The notes under the pieces were generated by a model. It was not told where the DNA came from. It made no database searches and saw only the letters and a program-made list of their open reading frames with translations. From contig JAQBPO010000033.1 of the NCBI GenBank assembly GCA_028287465.1, positions 130,688 to 194,687 on the forward strand: a stretch of DNA of 64,000 nt, read 5' to 3'. This document shows positions 26,319-36,499 of this stretch, piece by piece. The first letter of the stretch is position 1, and every line of letters begins with the position of its first letter. Both the position numbers and the translations under genes were made by a program. Origin of the DNA: Fibrobacterota bacterium (lineage in GTDB: Bacteria > Fibrobacterota > Fibrobacteria > UBA11236).

Positions 26319-27389
26319 ATGAGCGTAGCCATCATCACCGGTTCAGCTGGCCTTATCGGTTCCGAAGCGGTCCGTTTCTTCGCCGGTCGCGGCCTTCAGA
26401 TTGTCGGGATCGACAACGACATGCGCAAGTTCTTCTTCGGCGCCGAGGCCTCCACGGCCTGGAATCTGCAGCGGTTGGAGGCCGAGGTAAAAGGCTATAC
26501 CCACCATAACCTGGATATCCGGGACAATGACGGCATCCGGGCGGTATTCGCCCGCTACGGCAAGGACATTTCCTTAATCATCCATACCGCCGCCCAGCCC
26601 TCCCATGATTGGGCCGCCAAGGATCCCCAGTCCGACTTTACCGTAAACGCCAATGGCACCCTGAACATGCTCCAGGCGGCTCGGGACTATTGCCCGGAGG
26701 CCACCTTCCTGTTCACCTCGACCAACAAGGTCTACGGCGATATCCCCAACGCGCTCCCCTTGGTGGAACTGGAAAAGCGCTGGGAGATCGATTCCAAGCA
26801 CGTCTACCATCCCGGCATCGCCGAGGACATGAGCATCGACCAGTGCAAGCATTCGCTCTTCGGGGCGTCCAAGGTGGCCGCGGACGTCCTGGTGCAGGAA
26901 TACGGGCGCTATTTCGGCATGAAGACGGCGGTGTTCCGCGGCGGGTGCCTCACGGGACCCAACCATTCCGGAACCGCCCTGCACGGCTTCCTGGCCTATC
27001 TCATGAAGTGCGCCGCCACGGGCAATGCCTATACCATTTTCGGGTACAAGGGCAAGCAGGTGCGCGACAACATCCACTCATCGGATCTCATTTCGGCTTT
27101 CGACGCCGTGTTTCGGGACCCGGTTTCCGCCGAAGTCTACAACATGGGCGGCGGGCGCGAGAGCAATTGCTCCATGATCGAAGCCATCGACCTTTGCGAG
27201 AAAATCACCGGCCGCAAGATGAACTACACCTATTCCGAAGACAACCGCAGCGGCGATCACATCTGGTACATCAGCGACCTGCGAAAGTTCAAGCAGCGTT
27301 ACCCCGCCTGGGGCATCCGCTACGATGTGCCCCGCATCCTGCAGGAAATCTACGAGTTCAACCGGGAACGCTGGTCCAAGGCAGCGTGA
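26319..27389 (+). CDS. NAD-dependent epimerase, CDP-paratose 2-epimerase-like, with Phe at the catalytic Tyr position
   Basis: 356 residues. [16 protein letters not shown] is the NAD loop; [14 protein letters not shown] and [13 protein letters not shown] follow the CDP-tyvelose/paratose epimerase pattern. The catalytic YxxxK is F181-GAS-K185 ([12 protein letters not shown]), so the usual Tyr is Phe; I recall this HSLFGASK form from a wider subfamily, so it is probably not a sequencing error. [11 protein letters not shown] and [15 protein letters not shown] line the substrate pocket. Start ATG has AGAGGA six bases upstream. Its stop overlaps the next start (GTGA), coupling it to the WecG/TagA gene. 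Confidence 0.78.
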   Translation: MSVAIITGSAGLIGSEAVRFFAGRGLQIVGIDNDMRKFFFGAEASTAWNLQRLEAEVKGYTHHNLDIRDNDGIRAVFARYGKDISLIIHTAAQPSHDWAAKDPQSDFTVNANGTLNMLQAARDYCPEATFLFTSTNKVYGDIPNALPLVELEKRWEIDSKHVYHPGIAEDMSIDQCKHSLFGASKVAADVLVQEYGRYFGMKTAVFRGGCLTGPNHSGTALHGFLAYLMKCAATGNAYTIFGYKGKQVRDNIHSSDLISAFDAVFRDPVSAEVYNMGGGRESNCSMIEAIDLCEKITGRKMNYTYSEDNRSGDHIWYISDLRKFKQRYPAWGIRYDVPRILQEIYEFNRERWSKAA

Positions 27390-28192
27390 TCAACCTCGGC
27401 AAGTTCCCCATCCTCGGCGTGAACGTCCACGCCGTGGATTATGGCTACGCCGTCTCCGCCATCGTCGAGGCCGCGTCCCAGGGCCGCCCCTGCTCGGTCA
27501 GCGCCTTGGCCGTGCACGGCGTCATGACCGGCTTCCAGGACCCCATCCACTCCCGCCGCCTCAACGGCCTCGACCTGGTGGTTCCGGACGGCCAGCCCGT
27601 CCGCTGGGCCCTGAAATGGCTGCACGGCAAATCCCTGCCCGATCGCGTCTACGGCCCCAACCTCACCCTGTATACCGCCAAGGCGATGGCGGAAAAGGGG
27701 CTCGGGATCTATCTCTACGGCAGCACCGCGAAAGTGCTCGCCAAGTTTTCCGAGAACCTCAAGGTCAAATTTCCGGGGTTGATCATCTCCGGCAGCGAAC
27801 CCTCGAAGTTCCGGCGCCTTATTGAGAAGGAACGCGCGGAGGTGATCGAACGGGTGAAAGCCTCGGGAGCCAAGGCCGTCTTTGTGGGGCTTGGATGCCC
27901 GCGCCAGGAGGTCTGGGCCTTCGAGTACCGCGAGGCCTTGGGCATGCCGATCCTGGCCGTGGGCGCCGCATTCGATTTTCACGCCGGTACCTTGCCCCAG
28001 GCGCCTCGCTTCATGCAGGACCGGGGCCTGGAGTGGCTGTTCCGGCTGGTGCAGGAGCCCAAGCGGTTGTGGAGGCGCTATGTCATCCTCAATCCGCTCT
28101 ACCTGCTCAATGTCGCTTTGCAGAAACTCTCGATCCGCGTCCCCGTTACGGCTTATCCCGAAGGCTCGGAGCCGAATCAGTCCTTCGGCTGA
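27386..28192 (+). CDS. WecG/TagA/CpsF-family glycosyltransferase (GT26)
   Basis: 268 residues. Transfers an N-acetylhexosaminyl/uronyl residue to a lipid-linked acceptor at the inner membrane. [11 protein letters not shown] at the start, [47 protein letters not shown] and [17 protein letters not shown] are the family signatures, followed by a basic C-terminal region ([15 protein letters not shown]) that binds membrane. GTG 27386 overlaps the epimerase stop and places the conserved N-terminus correctly. Confidence 0.88.
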   Translation: MINLGKFPILGVNVHAVDYGYAVSAIVEAASQGRPCSVSALAVHGVMTGFQDPIHSRRLNGLDLVVPDGQPVRWALKWLHGKSLPDRVYGPNLTLYTAKAMAEKGLGIYLYGSTAKVLAKFSENLKVKFPGLIISGSEPSKFRRLIEKERAEVIERVKASGAKAVFVGLGCPRQEVWAFEYREALGMPILAVGAAFDFHAGTLPQAPRFMQDRGLEWLFRLVQEPKRLWRRYVILNPLYLLNVALQKLSIRVPVTAYPEGSEPNQSFG

Positions 28193-28207
28193 ACCTCCAC
28201 CGACCCC

Positions 28208-29767
28208 CTACCAGGCGAACCGGAGTTCCGAAACCAACCGGCTTTCCGGCCCATCAGCGAGGTCCGTGGACCACGCCAGGCTTCCCGAAAGGAATTGGCC
28301 GTACAGAAAGCGCGCCGAGGTCTCCAGGCTCCTGGTGGAACGGACCGGGCCGCTCAGAAGTTCCTTGGTCAGGCCGTCCAGGCTGTCCTCATGGATGGCA
28401 CCCAGGGTCCCCGATCGGCCGAGGCCCTTGTCGTACCACGCGAACCGTTCGCGCAATTCCAGCCACTTCACGGGCCGATAGGAAATCTGCGTATCCCACG
28501 TCCGCGAGTCCGGTCCCAAGCGGCTCGCGCTCGGCACGTTGAAATGCTTGAAGCTGGTCTGGGCCTGCCTGCCATTGTATGTCCAAGGTTCCACGCGCCC
28601 GTATTCCATCACCAGGTCCGCGTCCAGCCAGGGTACCGGAGAGGTTACCTGGAAACCCGCCAGGGCCGCCCAGCGGTTTTCCCAGAAGTCGTCGAAGAAG
28701 GATGCCGGGCCCAGGAGGTCGTCGATGAAGAGTTCGCCCCAGACCGTGAGGTTCCGGATCCCGCCGTACAGGAAATCGAATCCCATGGCAGAATTGTCCG
28801 GACCACCCATATCCGATTCGGTGAAGGTGATGGGGACCAAGGGCAACGCGTAGCGCAGATCGGGATTCCGGTCCTGGTAGATGACGATGTCCTGGAAGGC
28901 CAGGCTCAAGGAGCGCATGGGCCGGAACTCGAACCGGTGCAGGTTGGCGTATTTGTCGATATCATGCCGGGTATCCGTCATCCGAAGCAGGTAATCGTCG
29001 AGACTGAGCCAACTCGCGAAGTCGAAGCGGGCCTCGAGCATATAGTAGGGCGGGGTGTCCTGAGTGGCCATCAGGGATGAGAAGTAACCCGGACCCAAGT
29101 GTACGCGATCCCGTCCCGCTTTCAGGGTGACCCAGGGGAGGTCCGCGAGCAGGTAGCATTCGAAGCGGTTGTAGGTTCTATCCTTGAGCAGGGAATCGCC
29201 CGCGCCTTTTTCCACCGAATAGGTTTCCCCGGATTCCGGGCTGAATTGATGGCTGAATTGCGCCTTGTCCGTGAATTCGGTATAGACGGTGGCATGGCTG
29301 TAAAAGGACAACCGGGGGAACAGGGCTCCGTAAAGACGGCCACCCATCCCCACCAATCGGGCATCTCCATCGGGATCGTCGCCGGAAGCGATGCGCCAGC
29401 CCGTTTCCAAGATGGGTGATATGAAAAGGGAATGCCCCCGTACGCTATCGGACCATTCGACCAGGGGCCGCCGGAAATCCGGCAAATGGGCGCGGAGCGA
29501 AGCGGAGTCGAAACCGGTCAAGGTCCCATGTTCCAGGAAGCCTTCCATCCCGCGCTCCACCTGGGGATAGGCCTGGGATGGGTATAAGGAGTCGGAGCGG
29601 GTCTGGATGCGGCGGAGGGTTTCGAAAGCGGGCGTGTCGGCGGAGATGTCGAGCAGGGGGCGGGCGGTTTCACCGCGGCCGTAGCCGACCGCATACAGCA
29701 AAACCAGGGTCAGGGAGGACCAGGCAGGGAATCGAGACGGCTTTCCGGCCTTCAAAAGCGCGGCCAT
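28208..29767 (-). CDS. Capsule assembly Wzi-like outer-membrane protein
   Basis: 519 residues with N-terminal signal sequence (SSLTLVLLYAVGYG) and a C-terminal aromatic end (ELRFAW) expected of an outer-membrane beta-barrel. VTLKAGRDRVHLGPGYFSSL is the Wzi family hallmark; alternating strands such as LSLAFQDIVIYQD and WDTQISYRPVKWLEL run to the end. Wzi proteins bind exported polysaccharide at the cell surface. Position next to WecG/TagA and Gmd supports this. A TAATCT box ends eight bases before the ATG. Converges with the WecG gene with 15 bases between stops. Confidence 0.78.
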   Translation of the reverse strand: MAALLKAGKPSRFPAWSSLTLVLLYAVGYGRGETARPLLDISADTPAFETLRRIQTRSDSLYPSQAYPQVERGMEGFLEHGTLTGFDSASLRAHLPDFRRPLVEWSDSVRGHSLFISPILETGWRIASGDDPDGDARLVGMGGRLYGALFPRLSFYSHATVYTEFTDKAQFSHQFSPESGETYSVEKGAGDSLLKDRTYNRFECYLLADLPWVTLKAGRDRVHLGPGYFSSLMATQDTPPYYMLEARFDFASWLSLDDYLLRMTDTRHDIDKYANLHRFEFRPMRSLSLAFQDIVIYQDRNPDLRYALPLVPITFTESDMGGPDNSAMGFDFLYGGIRNLTVWGELFIDDLLGPASFFDDFWENRWAALAGFQVTSPVPWLDADLVMEYGRVEPWTYNGRQAQTSFKHFNVPSASRLGPDSRTWDTQISYRPVKWLELRERFAWYDKGLGRSGTLGAIHEDSLDGLTKELLSGPVRSTRSLETSARFLYGQFLSGSLAWSTDLADGPESRLVSELRFAW

Positions 29768-29807
29768 GGATGAAAAGATTAAGCGCCGTTGGCGGGCGTC
29801 CGCCGGT

Positions 29808-30842
29808 TCATGAGAATGCCTTGAGGTCGGCCTTCATCATGATTTCCACCAGCTGCTCGAACTTGACCTTGGGCGTCCAGCCCAGCTTGGCCTTGGCCTT
29901 GGAGGGATCGCCGAGCAGCAACTCCACTTCCGAGGGACGGAAGAATTTGGGATCCACCTCGACGAGGAGCTTCCCCGTTTTACGGTCGCGTCCGACTTCC
30001 TTCACGCCTTCGCCTTCCCAGACGATTTCATAGCCGGCATAGGGGGCGGCCTTCTCGATGAACTCACGGATGGTATGGGTTTCACCCGTGGCCGCCACGT
30101 AGTCGTCCGGCTCCGGCTGTTGGAGCATGATCCACATCATTTCGACGTAATCCTTGGCATAACCCCAATCGCGCTTCGCGTCCAGGTTGCCCATGCGCAT
30201 GGTATCCTGGGTGCCGGCCTTGATCTTGGCGAAGGAAAGCGTCACCTTGCGCGTCACGAAATTCTCGCCTCGACGGGGGGATTCGTGGTTGAAAAGGATC
30301 CCGTTGCTGGCATGCATATTGTAAGATTCGCGGTAATTCTTGACTATCCAGAAGGCATACAACTTGGCGACGCCATAAGGGGATCGGGGATAGAAGGGCG
30401 TATTTTCGGTCTGCGGGGTCTCCATGACCTTACCGTAGAGTTCCGAGGTTGAAGCCTGGTAAATGCGGCTTTGCAGCTTGTTGCTGCGAACAGCCTCCAT
30501 CAACCGGAGCACGCCGGTGGCGTCCACGTCAGCGGTGAATTCCGGGGAGTCGAAGGAAACCTGTACGTGGCTCTGCGCGGCCAGGTTGTAGATCTCATCC
30601 GGACGGGTGGCCGCAACGATGCGGTTCAGGCTGCTGGAATCGCCCATATCGCCATAGTGCAGGTCGTATACCATCCCGGCTTTCTTGGCATTGCTGCGGG
30701 CGTCTTCGATCCGGTCACGGTTGAAAAGCGAGGTGCGGCGGATGATGCCGTGGACATCATAGCCCTTTTCCAGGAGAAACTCCGCCAGGTAGGATCCGTC
30801 CTGACCGGTGATGCCGGTGACCAGTGCAACTTTCTTAGCCAT
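29808..30842 (-). CDS. gmd: GDP-mannose 4,6-dehydratase
   Basis: 344 residues. Converts GDP-D-mannose to GDP-4-keto-6-deoxymannose, precursor of GDP-fucose, GDP-rhamnose or GDP-perosamine. [23 protein letters not shown] (NADP loop), [55 protein letters not shown] (YxxxK), [18 protein letters not shown] and [14 protein letters not shown] are diagnostic and leave little doubt. GAGGA nine bases before the ATG. No reductase (fcl/rmd) or aminotransferase (per) partner lies in the window, so the end product is unknown. Confidence 0.96.
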   Translation of the reverse strand: MAKKVALVTGITGQDGSYLAEFLLEKGYDVHGIIRRTSLFNRDRIEDARSNAKKAGMVYDLHYGDMGDSSSLNRIVAATRPDEIYNLAAQSHVQVSFDSPEFTADVDATGVLRLMEAVRSNKLQSRIYQASTSELYGKVMETPQTENTPFYPRSPYGVAKLYAFWIVKNYRESYNMHASNGILFNHESPRRGENFVTRKVTLSFAKIKAGTQDTMRMGNLDAKRDWGYAKDYVEMMWIMLQQPEPDDYVAATGETHTIREFIEKAAPYAGYEIVWEGEGVKEVGRDRKTGKLLVEVDPKFFRPSEVELLLGDPSKAKAKLGWTPKVKFEQLVEIMMKADLKAFS

Positions 30843-31006
30843 TTTTCCGATTCCTCATTCCATTTTCAACACAATTGGGCCGGATAGAGCCTCGAAAATA
30901 GAAAATTACTCGTATTCTTATCACCTTTTTGGCCGGACCGCCCCGCTGCGATTCAGGAAAAGCCGGATTTTGTTCCGTACAAAGGAGCGCTATTCCGGGT
31001 CGACTC

Positions 31007-31035
31007 TTCGGCCCACCGCAGTCCTAAGGTACTTT
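31007..31035 (+). promoter_or_regulatory. Candidate promoter for the kelch lipoprotein
   Basis: TTCGGC at 31007-31012, 17-base spacer, TACTTT at 31030-31035, six bases before ATG 31042. Weak -35 match; no ribosome site. Confidence 0.3.
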
Positions 31036-31041
31036 AGGGCC

Positions 31042-33465
31042 ATGCAAACCCGATTTTTCCCCAAATACCGTTGGTGCGCGCTCCTTTTTTGGGCGACCCT
31101 CTCGGTTTCCTGTCTTTTCGATCACCAGGCAAAACGCGATTCCGAAATGGAAAACGAGGTCAGGGTGGGTACCCTTTTCCTGGAGCAGGGCGGCCCGGCC
31201 GTCCACGCCCGTGTCCGCGTCTATGAGGTGAGCCATATCCCGGACTCGGCGGGGACGCCCAGGGATTCCTCGGCAAACGACTTCATCTACTCCACCACGA
31301 CCGATGCCAATGGCAGGTACCAGGTAGTGGCCCTGCCCAAAGGGGAATACAACTTGCTCGCGGATCTGGACGGGAATGTTTCCTACCGGGATTCGGTCCT
31401 GATTTCCGATCGGACCGGCATTCTCGCGAACGATACCCTCGACCGACCCGGGTCTTTGCGCGGCGTGATCCGCCTCCAGCCCGATCACGATCCCCGGTCC
31501 GCAACGGTACAGGTGCTTGGAACCGACCACTATGCGAACGTGGATGCCGAAGGCCGTTTCCGGCTCCGAGGTCTCGCCCGGGGGGTTTATTCCCTGCGCA
31601 TCCTGGTGAATCGGCCGGAGTACACGGCCCTTTTCACCTCGGCCCGGGTAAGGACGGGATCGGACGATACCTTGCCCGATACCCTGAGCCCGGCCTATAC
31701 GGGAATCCCGGTAGTGACCGGGATGAACGCCTCGTACGACACCCTGCGCGGCGTGGTCCGCCTGACCTGGAGACCGGTCGAGTACCGGGATCTTTCCGAC
31801 TACCTGGTCTACCGGGATCCGAGCCTTTCCCTGGACCCCTCCGCCACTCCCATCGGCAAGGCCTCGGACACGGTCTTCCTCGACACGCTTTACCTGCCCT
31901 CCCGAACCGGACTCTTCGATCCCGAGGACGGCCTGGATCGGGTGATGTCCTATCGCGTGAGGGTGCGCAATAAATCGGTCCAGGTCGGCTTGGCGTATGG
32001 ATCCAGGGATGTCGACATCGCCGCGCCGGCCAAGGTCAGGACATCCATGGAATTCCGCACCGGGAAATCCAGGTGGGACTCCTCCAAGCTCGGGGACTCG
32101 GTAACCGTTATGGTGAAGCTGGGCAATCCCGGCCGCGGCCTTACCCGGATTGCCTGGTTCATCGGAGATTCCCTGAACCCGGGACCGGTCCGTGACCTGG
32201 CCGCGGACAAAACGGTATCGGATTCGATCCGGTTCCTTTGGACACGGGAAGGCCCATATCGGGTCCATGCCCGGGTGCGCGACGAGGCGGGAACCGAGTG
32301 GAAGGACTCCGTGGCCCTTCCGGGCAATACCGCACCCGAACTAGGCGGAACCCCGATCGCCAAAGCGCCCGCCAACGTGCCCTATCTCTTCAAGCCGACC
32401 GTACTCGAACCCGATGGCGACCCGTTGGTCTTTTCCATCGCCAACCGGCCCGCATGGGCCCATTTCGATTCCTCGACTGGCCAGCTAACGGGAATTCCCG
32501 CCAACTCCGATGCGGGTTCGACCAAGGGCATCGTCATCCGCGTTTTGGATGGCCGCCGATCGGATTCCCTGCCGGGATTCGATTTGCTCGTCGAGTCCAA
32601 TGCCTGGATCATCCGGAAAAACCTGGCCAAGAATTTCGAGTCGGGTTTTTCCGGATCCCTGGATGGCAAGATCTACCTCTTCCGCGACTGGTACAATCCG
32701 GATCAATCCGTGGATCGCTACGATCCCGCGACGGACTCGGTTTCCAGGGCCATCAGTCTCCAGGAGAACTGGATCCTGCACGGCGCCCATCGGATCGGCG
32801 GGAAGTTCTACGTCATCACCACGCCTAACGTGAACCCTCCTTCCGGATTCCACATGCGCCTCTACGACCCGGTCGCGAACTCCTGGGAGGACAAGGGTCC
32901 CTTGGCCTTGGAACGCTCCGCGTTCACCAGCGCGGCATACGGCGGCAGGATTTATTTCTTCGGGGCCGGGAATGCCTTGGTGGAAGAGTACGATCCGGCC
33001 GCCAATTCCCTGACCGTGAAAAAACCGGCCCCAAGGGCGCCGGCGGGAAACGTACGGGCGGTAACGGTGAAGGACCGGATTTACCTGGTCGGCGACATTA
33101 CCGGCGCATCCTCGGGAACCTTGGACTCGATGCAAGTCTACCTTCCCGTGGCGGATGCCTGGGTCCGCAACCAGCCGATGAAAACCCCCAGGTCGCTTGT
33201 CGCGGCCTGCGCCTTGGACGATCGGCTTTATACCCTGGGAGGATTCCTGGAACCGGATAATCGGACCCCGGTGGGTACGGTCGAGGAGTTCGATCCGGCC
33301 ACCCTCCAATGGACGATACGAGGCCCAATGCCCACCCCAAGGACAGGGGCGACCTGTAGCGAGGCCGGAGGCAGGCTTTACGTGTTCGGCGGCATGGGGG
33401 GATTCGACGGTTCACCCTCCGTTCCCCTCGCGGTGGAAGCCTACGAAGCGGCGCAGGATCGCTGA
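31042..33465 (+). CDS. Lipoprotein with carboxypeptidase-regulatory-like, Ig-like and kelch-repeat domains
   Basis: 807 residues. Lipoprotein signal FFPKYRWCALLFWATLSVSC with Cys about residue 24. Residues about 35-215: beta-sandwich repeats of the carboxypeptidase-regulatory type (TDANGRYQVVALPKGEYNL, DAEGRFRLRGLARGVYSL). About 220-430: fibronectin-like segments. About 430-520: putative Ig/cadherin-like domain (LEPDGDPLVFSIANRPAW, STGQLTGIPA). About 520-807: five or so kelch blades (KIYLFRDWYN, RIYFFGAGN, RIYLVGDITG, RLYTLGGFLE, RLYVFGGMGG). Likely a surface or periplasmic protein-binding scaffold. ATG 31042 chosen because the lipobox follows at the right distance. Function unknown. Confidence 0.78.
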   Translation: MQTRFFPKYRWCALLFWATLSVSCLFDHQAKRDSEMENEVRVGTLFLEQGGPAVHARVRVYEVSHIPDSAGTPRDSSANDFIYSTTTDANGRYQVVALPKGEYNLLADLDGNVSYRDSVLISDRTGILANDTLDRPGSLRGVIRLQPDHDPRSATVQVLGTDHYANVDAEGRFRLRGLARGVYSLRILVNRPEYTALFTSARVRTGSDDTLPDTLSPAYTGIPVVTGMNASYDTLRGVVRLTWRPVEYRDLSDYLVYRDPSLSLDPSATPIGKASDTVFLDTLYLPSRTGLFDPEDGLDRVMSYRVRVRNKSVQVGLAYGSRDVDIAAPAKVRTSMEFRTGKSRWDSSKLGDSVTVMVKLGNPGRGLTRIAWFIGDSLNPGPVRDLAADKTVSDSIRFLWTREGPYRVHARVRDEAGTEWKDSVALPGNTAPELGGTPIAKAPANVPYLFKPTVLEPDGDPLVFSIANRPAWAHFDSSTGQLTGIPANSDAGSTKGIVIRVLDGRRSDSLPGFDLLVESNAWIIRKNLAKNFESGFSGSLDGKIYLFRDWYNPDQSVDRYDPATDSVSRAISLQENWILHGAHRIGGKFYVITTPNVNPPSGFHMRLYDPVANSWEDKGPLALERSAFTSAAYGGRIYFFGAGNALVEEYDPAANSLTVKKPAPRAPAGNVRAVTVKDRIYLVGDITGASSGTLDSMQVYLPVADAWVRNQPMKTPRSLVAACALDDRLYTLGGFLEPDNRTPVGTVEEFDPATLQWTIRGPMPTPRTGATCSEAGGRLYVFGGMGGFDGSPSVPLAVEAYEAAQDR

Positions 33466-33495
33466 AAAAAGGAGTTTCTTGCTAACTTTCCCGGG

Positions 33496-34791
33496 ATGAA
33501 GATACGCATTGGAATTATCGGCCTGGGCACGGTAGGCTCAGGGGTCCTGGACCTCCTCGAATTGCACCGTGATTTCTTCACCCGTGACCTGGGCTTCGAT
33601 TTCGAGGTCACGGCCCTTTGTTCCCGATCCCAGGCGCGCCTGGACCGCTTCGCCGCCAAAGCGCCCTTCCTCACGAACAAGCCCCTGGACCTGGTGTCCC
33701 GTCCGGACGTGGACGTGGTCCTGGAACTGGCCGGCGGCGAGGAACAGCCCCGGGCCTGGGTCGAAGCCGCCTTCGCCGCGGGCAAGCACGTGATTACGGC
33801 CAACAAGGCCCTCCTGGCCAAGCACGGCAAGGATCTCTTCCCCCTCGCGGAAAAGACCGGCCGGTTCCTGTTGTTCGAAGCCGCGGTGGGCGGGGGCATC
33901 CCCATCATCCGCACCCTGCAGGAAGCCTTCATCGCCAACGACATCCACGGCCTGGCATGCATCATCAACGGCACCTGCAATTACATCCTTTCGGAAATGA
34001 CCCAGAAAAAGGTCTCTTTCGCCTCCGCCCTCAAGAACGCCCAGGAACTCGGTTACGCGGAAGCGGACCCCTCCTTCGATATCGAAGGGACCGATTCCGC
34101 CCATAAGGTCGCCCTCCTGGCCTCCCTCTGCTACGGCAAGTACGTGGACTTCGCGAGCATGACCGTCGAAGGCATCACGTCCATTTCGGATGTGGACATC
34201 TCGATGGCGGAGGAGATGGGATTCGCCATCAAGCTGCTCGGCATCGTCTCCCAGGATCGCGAAGGGAACATCCAGGCCAACGTCTATCCGGCCCTGCTGG
34301 AAAAGAAGCATCAGCTGGCCACGGTGGACGGAGTATTGAACGCCGTGTTCCTCAAGACCTCGGCCGTGGGGCCCATCCTCCTGACCGGCGCGGGGGCGGG
34401 CATGCTGCCGACCGCCAGTTCGGTCATCTCCGATCTGGTCTCCCTGGCGCGCCAGCTCGCCACCGGGAATCCCAAGGCCCAGCCCATGTCCTTCTTCTCG
34501 ACGCGCAACCGCGCGGACCTGATCCCGATAGACGAGCTGGAAACGGAATTCTACCTGCGCCTCACCGCCGTGGACAAGCCCGGCGTCCTGGCCAAGGTCA
34601 CGTCCATCCTCGGCGAAGAAGGCATTTCCATCCGCGCCCTGGTGCAGAAGCCGGAGCACGATCCCGAGCACGTGCCGGTCATCTTCCTGACCCATTCGAC
34701 GCGGAACTCCAACGTGAGCAAGGCCCTGCGGCGCATCGACGCCCTGGATATCATCCAGGCGCCCACCCAGGTGCTCCGCTTCTACAAGTAG
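33496..34791 (+). CDS. hom: Homoserine dehydrogenase
   Basis: 431 residues. Reduces aspartate semialdehyde to homoserine for threonine and methionine synthesis. RIGIIGLGTVGSGVLDLL is the NAD(P) loop, VITANKALLAKHG and the G-T-C-N segment CIINGTCNYILSEMT mark the catalytic domain, with AQELGYAEADPSFDIEGTDSAHK following. An ACT domain occupies about residues 355-431 (EFYLRLTAVDKPGVLAKVTSIL), implying feedback control by threonine, as in the family. TAACTT lies seven bases before the ATG with no Shine-Dalgarno. A housekeeping gene amid polysaccharide genes. Confidence 0.96.
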   Translation: MKIRIGIIGLGTVGSGVLDLLELHRDFFTRDLGFDFEVTALCSRSQARLDRFAAKAPFLTNKPLDLVSRPDVDVVLELAGGEEQPRAWVEAAFAAGKHVITANKALLAKHGKDLFPLAEKTGRFLLFEAAVGGGIPIIRTLQEAFIANDIHGLACIINGTCNYILSEMTQKKVSFASALKNAQELGYAEADPSFDIEGTDSAHKVALLASLCYGKYVDFASMTVEGITSISDVDISMAEEMGFAIKLLGIVSQDREGNIQANVYPALLEKKHQLATVDGVLNAVFLKTSAVGPILLTGAGAGMLPTASSVISDLVSLARQLATGNPKAQPMSFFSTRNRADLIPIDELETEFYLRLTAVDKPGVLAKVTSILGEEGISIRALVQKPEHDPEHVPVIFLTHSTRNSNVSKALRRIDALDIIQAPTQVLRFYK

Positions 34792-34957
34792 AGCCGCGGC
34801 CATCCCTGGAACACCTCAAAGCCTCCCGACCCGACTCGTGCGCATCCAACCGGGCCCGATGGCCCGCACGTCCAATCCGTCATGCTTGTGTCACGATTGC
34901 GCCACCCTTGGGATGCGGCGGGCTTTCCGGGGCCAACCCGCCCGGTTTCCGCTTCGC

Positions 34958-34979
34958 ACCGGGCCGTCCAAGGCCCGGT
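34958..34979 (+). terminator. GC-rich stem-loop between hom and the sugar-phosphate transferase
   Basis: ACCGGGCC, loop GTCCAA, GGCCCGGT: a perfect eight-base stem 167 bases after hom. No T-run follows, so it may be a weak terminator or simply a hairpin before the next promoter (TAAATT at 35010-35015). The rest of the 34792-35044 gap shows nothing else. Confidence 0.25.
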
Positions 34980-35044
34980 CCTTCCGGGTGCCGGGATGCC
35001 GTAACCTTGTAAATTACCCGCATTCTCAGCCGATGGAAGCCTAG

Positions 35045-36487
35045 ATGCTCGCCAGAAAATTCGAGAAATACCTCATTTTCGTTTCCGACGTCGTCTCGAT
35101 CAATCTCGCTTTCGCGCTCATTTTCTGGATGCGGTACAAGAGCGGTCTCTTCTCCGAGTCCTTCGATCCCGACCGCAATTTCGGCCACTTCACGCGCGTG
35201 GCCTTCATCCTGTCCCTCATCTGGATCGCCTACTTCTTCATCAGCGGCCTGTACCGCGATTGGTACCTGCAATCGCGCGCCGTACAGCTCCTGGTCGTCT
35301 CCAAGGAGATAACCACCGGCTGCCTGATCATCTTCGCGGTCACCACGGGTTCGGATATCCTCGAACAGATCTACGAGCATAACCTCGACCACGTGTTCAC
35401 CTGGTCGCGCCTGGCCTCCTTCAGTTCCTATTGGGGCACCTTCCTCATCGCCGTCAACGGGTTCCGCATGGTGGCCCAATCGCTCGTCCGGCGCATGCTC
35501 CGGAAGGGCATCGGCCTGGATCGCGTGCTGATCCTGGGCGCCACCGAGGCGGGCGCGCGGTTGCAGAAGGAGCTGCAGGACGTGCCGGAAATGGGATGGC
35601 AACTCTTCGGTTACGTGGACGAGAACGCATCGCTCAAGGGCAAGTCCTTCCAAGGCGTCCCCGTGCTGGGCAAATACGCCGACCTGCCCGAGATCATCCC
35701 GCGGGACCATATCGGCGGGATCATCATCAGCCATGAATCGGCCTCGCACAACGAGATCATCCGCGTGCTCTCCCATGTGGCCGAATTCCCGCTCTCCATC
35801 TTCATCGTGCCCGATCTGTACGACGTGGCCAGCGGCCATTTCAAGACCAGCGCCGTCCACGGCATCACCTTGAAGGTCCTGTTCCCGGAGCACATGCCCG
35901 CTTGGGAAGCCAAGATCAAGCGCCTCATGGATATCGTCTTCTCGGCCACGGTCCTGGTCCTGGGCTTTCCGCTCATGGCCATCACGGCCCTGCTCATCAA
36001 GTTCGATTCCCGCGGCCCGGTCTTCTACAGCCAGGAACGCATCGGCCAGTACGGCAAGCGCATCCATGTGCACAAATTCCGCACCATGCGGACCGATGCG
36101 GAGAGCCAGGGGCCGCAATGGGCCACCGCCGGGGACAGCCGCGTGACCCGCCTGGGACGGTTCCTTCGCCGCTCCCGCATCGACGAGTTGCCTCAGCTCT
36201 GGTGCATCCTGATCGGGGACATGAGCCTGGTGGGGCCCAGGCCCGAGCGCCAGCACTTCATCAATCAGCTCAAGCACGAGGTGCCGCTTTACCTCCGCCG
36301 CCTGAAGATGAAGCCGGGCCTGACGGGTTGGGCCCAGGTGAAGCACCGGTACGATACCAGCATCGAGGACGTGAAGACCAAGGTGATGTTCGACCTGTGG
36401 TATTTCGAAAACATGTCTTTGTCTCTGGATGTGCTGATCCTTGTGCGTACGGTGTGGGTGGTTATCACCGGGCATGGCGCTCAGTAA
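35045..36487 (+). CDS. Polyprenyl-phosphate sugar-1-phosphate transferase (WbaP/WcaJ type)
   Basis: 480 residues. Starts repeat-unit synthesis by moving a sugar-1-phosphate onto undecaprenyl phosphate. N-terminal half: four membrane helices and a CoA-binding-like Rossmann domain (RVLILGATEAGARLQKEL). C-terminal half is the catalytic bacterial sugar transferase domain: KRLMDIVFSATVLVLGFPLM (membrane re-entrant helix), GPVFYSQERIGQYGK, HKFRTMRTDAE, LRRSRIDELPQLW, GDMSLVGPRPE and KPGLTGWAQV. All catalytic elements are present. Probably the initiating enzyme for the polymer assembled by the 1-30 kb genes. The first copy of an inverted repeat begins just after its stop. Confidence 0.93.
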   Translation: MLARKFEKYLIFVSDVVSINLAFALIFWMRYKSGLFSESFDPDRNFGHFTRVAFILSLIWIAYFFISGLYRDWYLQSRAVQLLVVSKEITTGCLIIFAVTTGSDILEQIYEHNLDHVFTWSRLASFSSYWGTFLIAVNGFRMVAQSLVRRMLRKGIGLDRVLILGATEAGARLQKELQDVPEMGWQLFGYVDENASLKGKSFQGVPVLGKYADLPEIIPRDHIGGIIISHESASHNEIIRVLSHVAEFPLSIFIVPDLYDVASGHFKTSAVHGITLKVLFPEHMPAWEAKIKRLMDIVFSATVLVLGFPLMAITALLIKFDSRGPVFYSQERIGQYGKRIHVHKFRTMRTDAESQGPQWATAGDSRVTRLGRFLRRSRIDELPQLWCILIGDMSLVGPRPERQHFINQLKHEVPLYLRRLKMKPGLTGWAQVKHRYDTSIEDVKTKVMFDLWYFENMSLSLDVLILVRTVWVVITGHGAQ

Positions 36488-36499
36488 GGTCTCTCGGGC

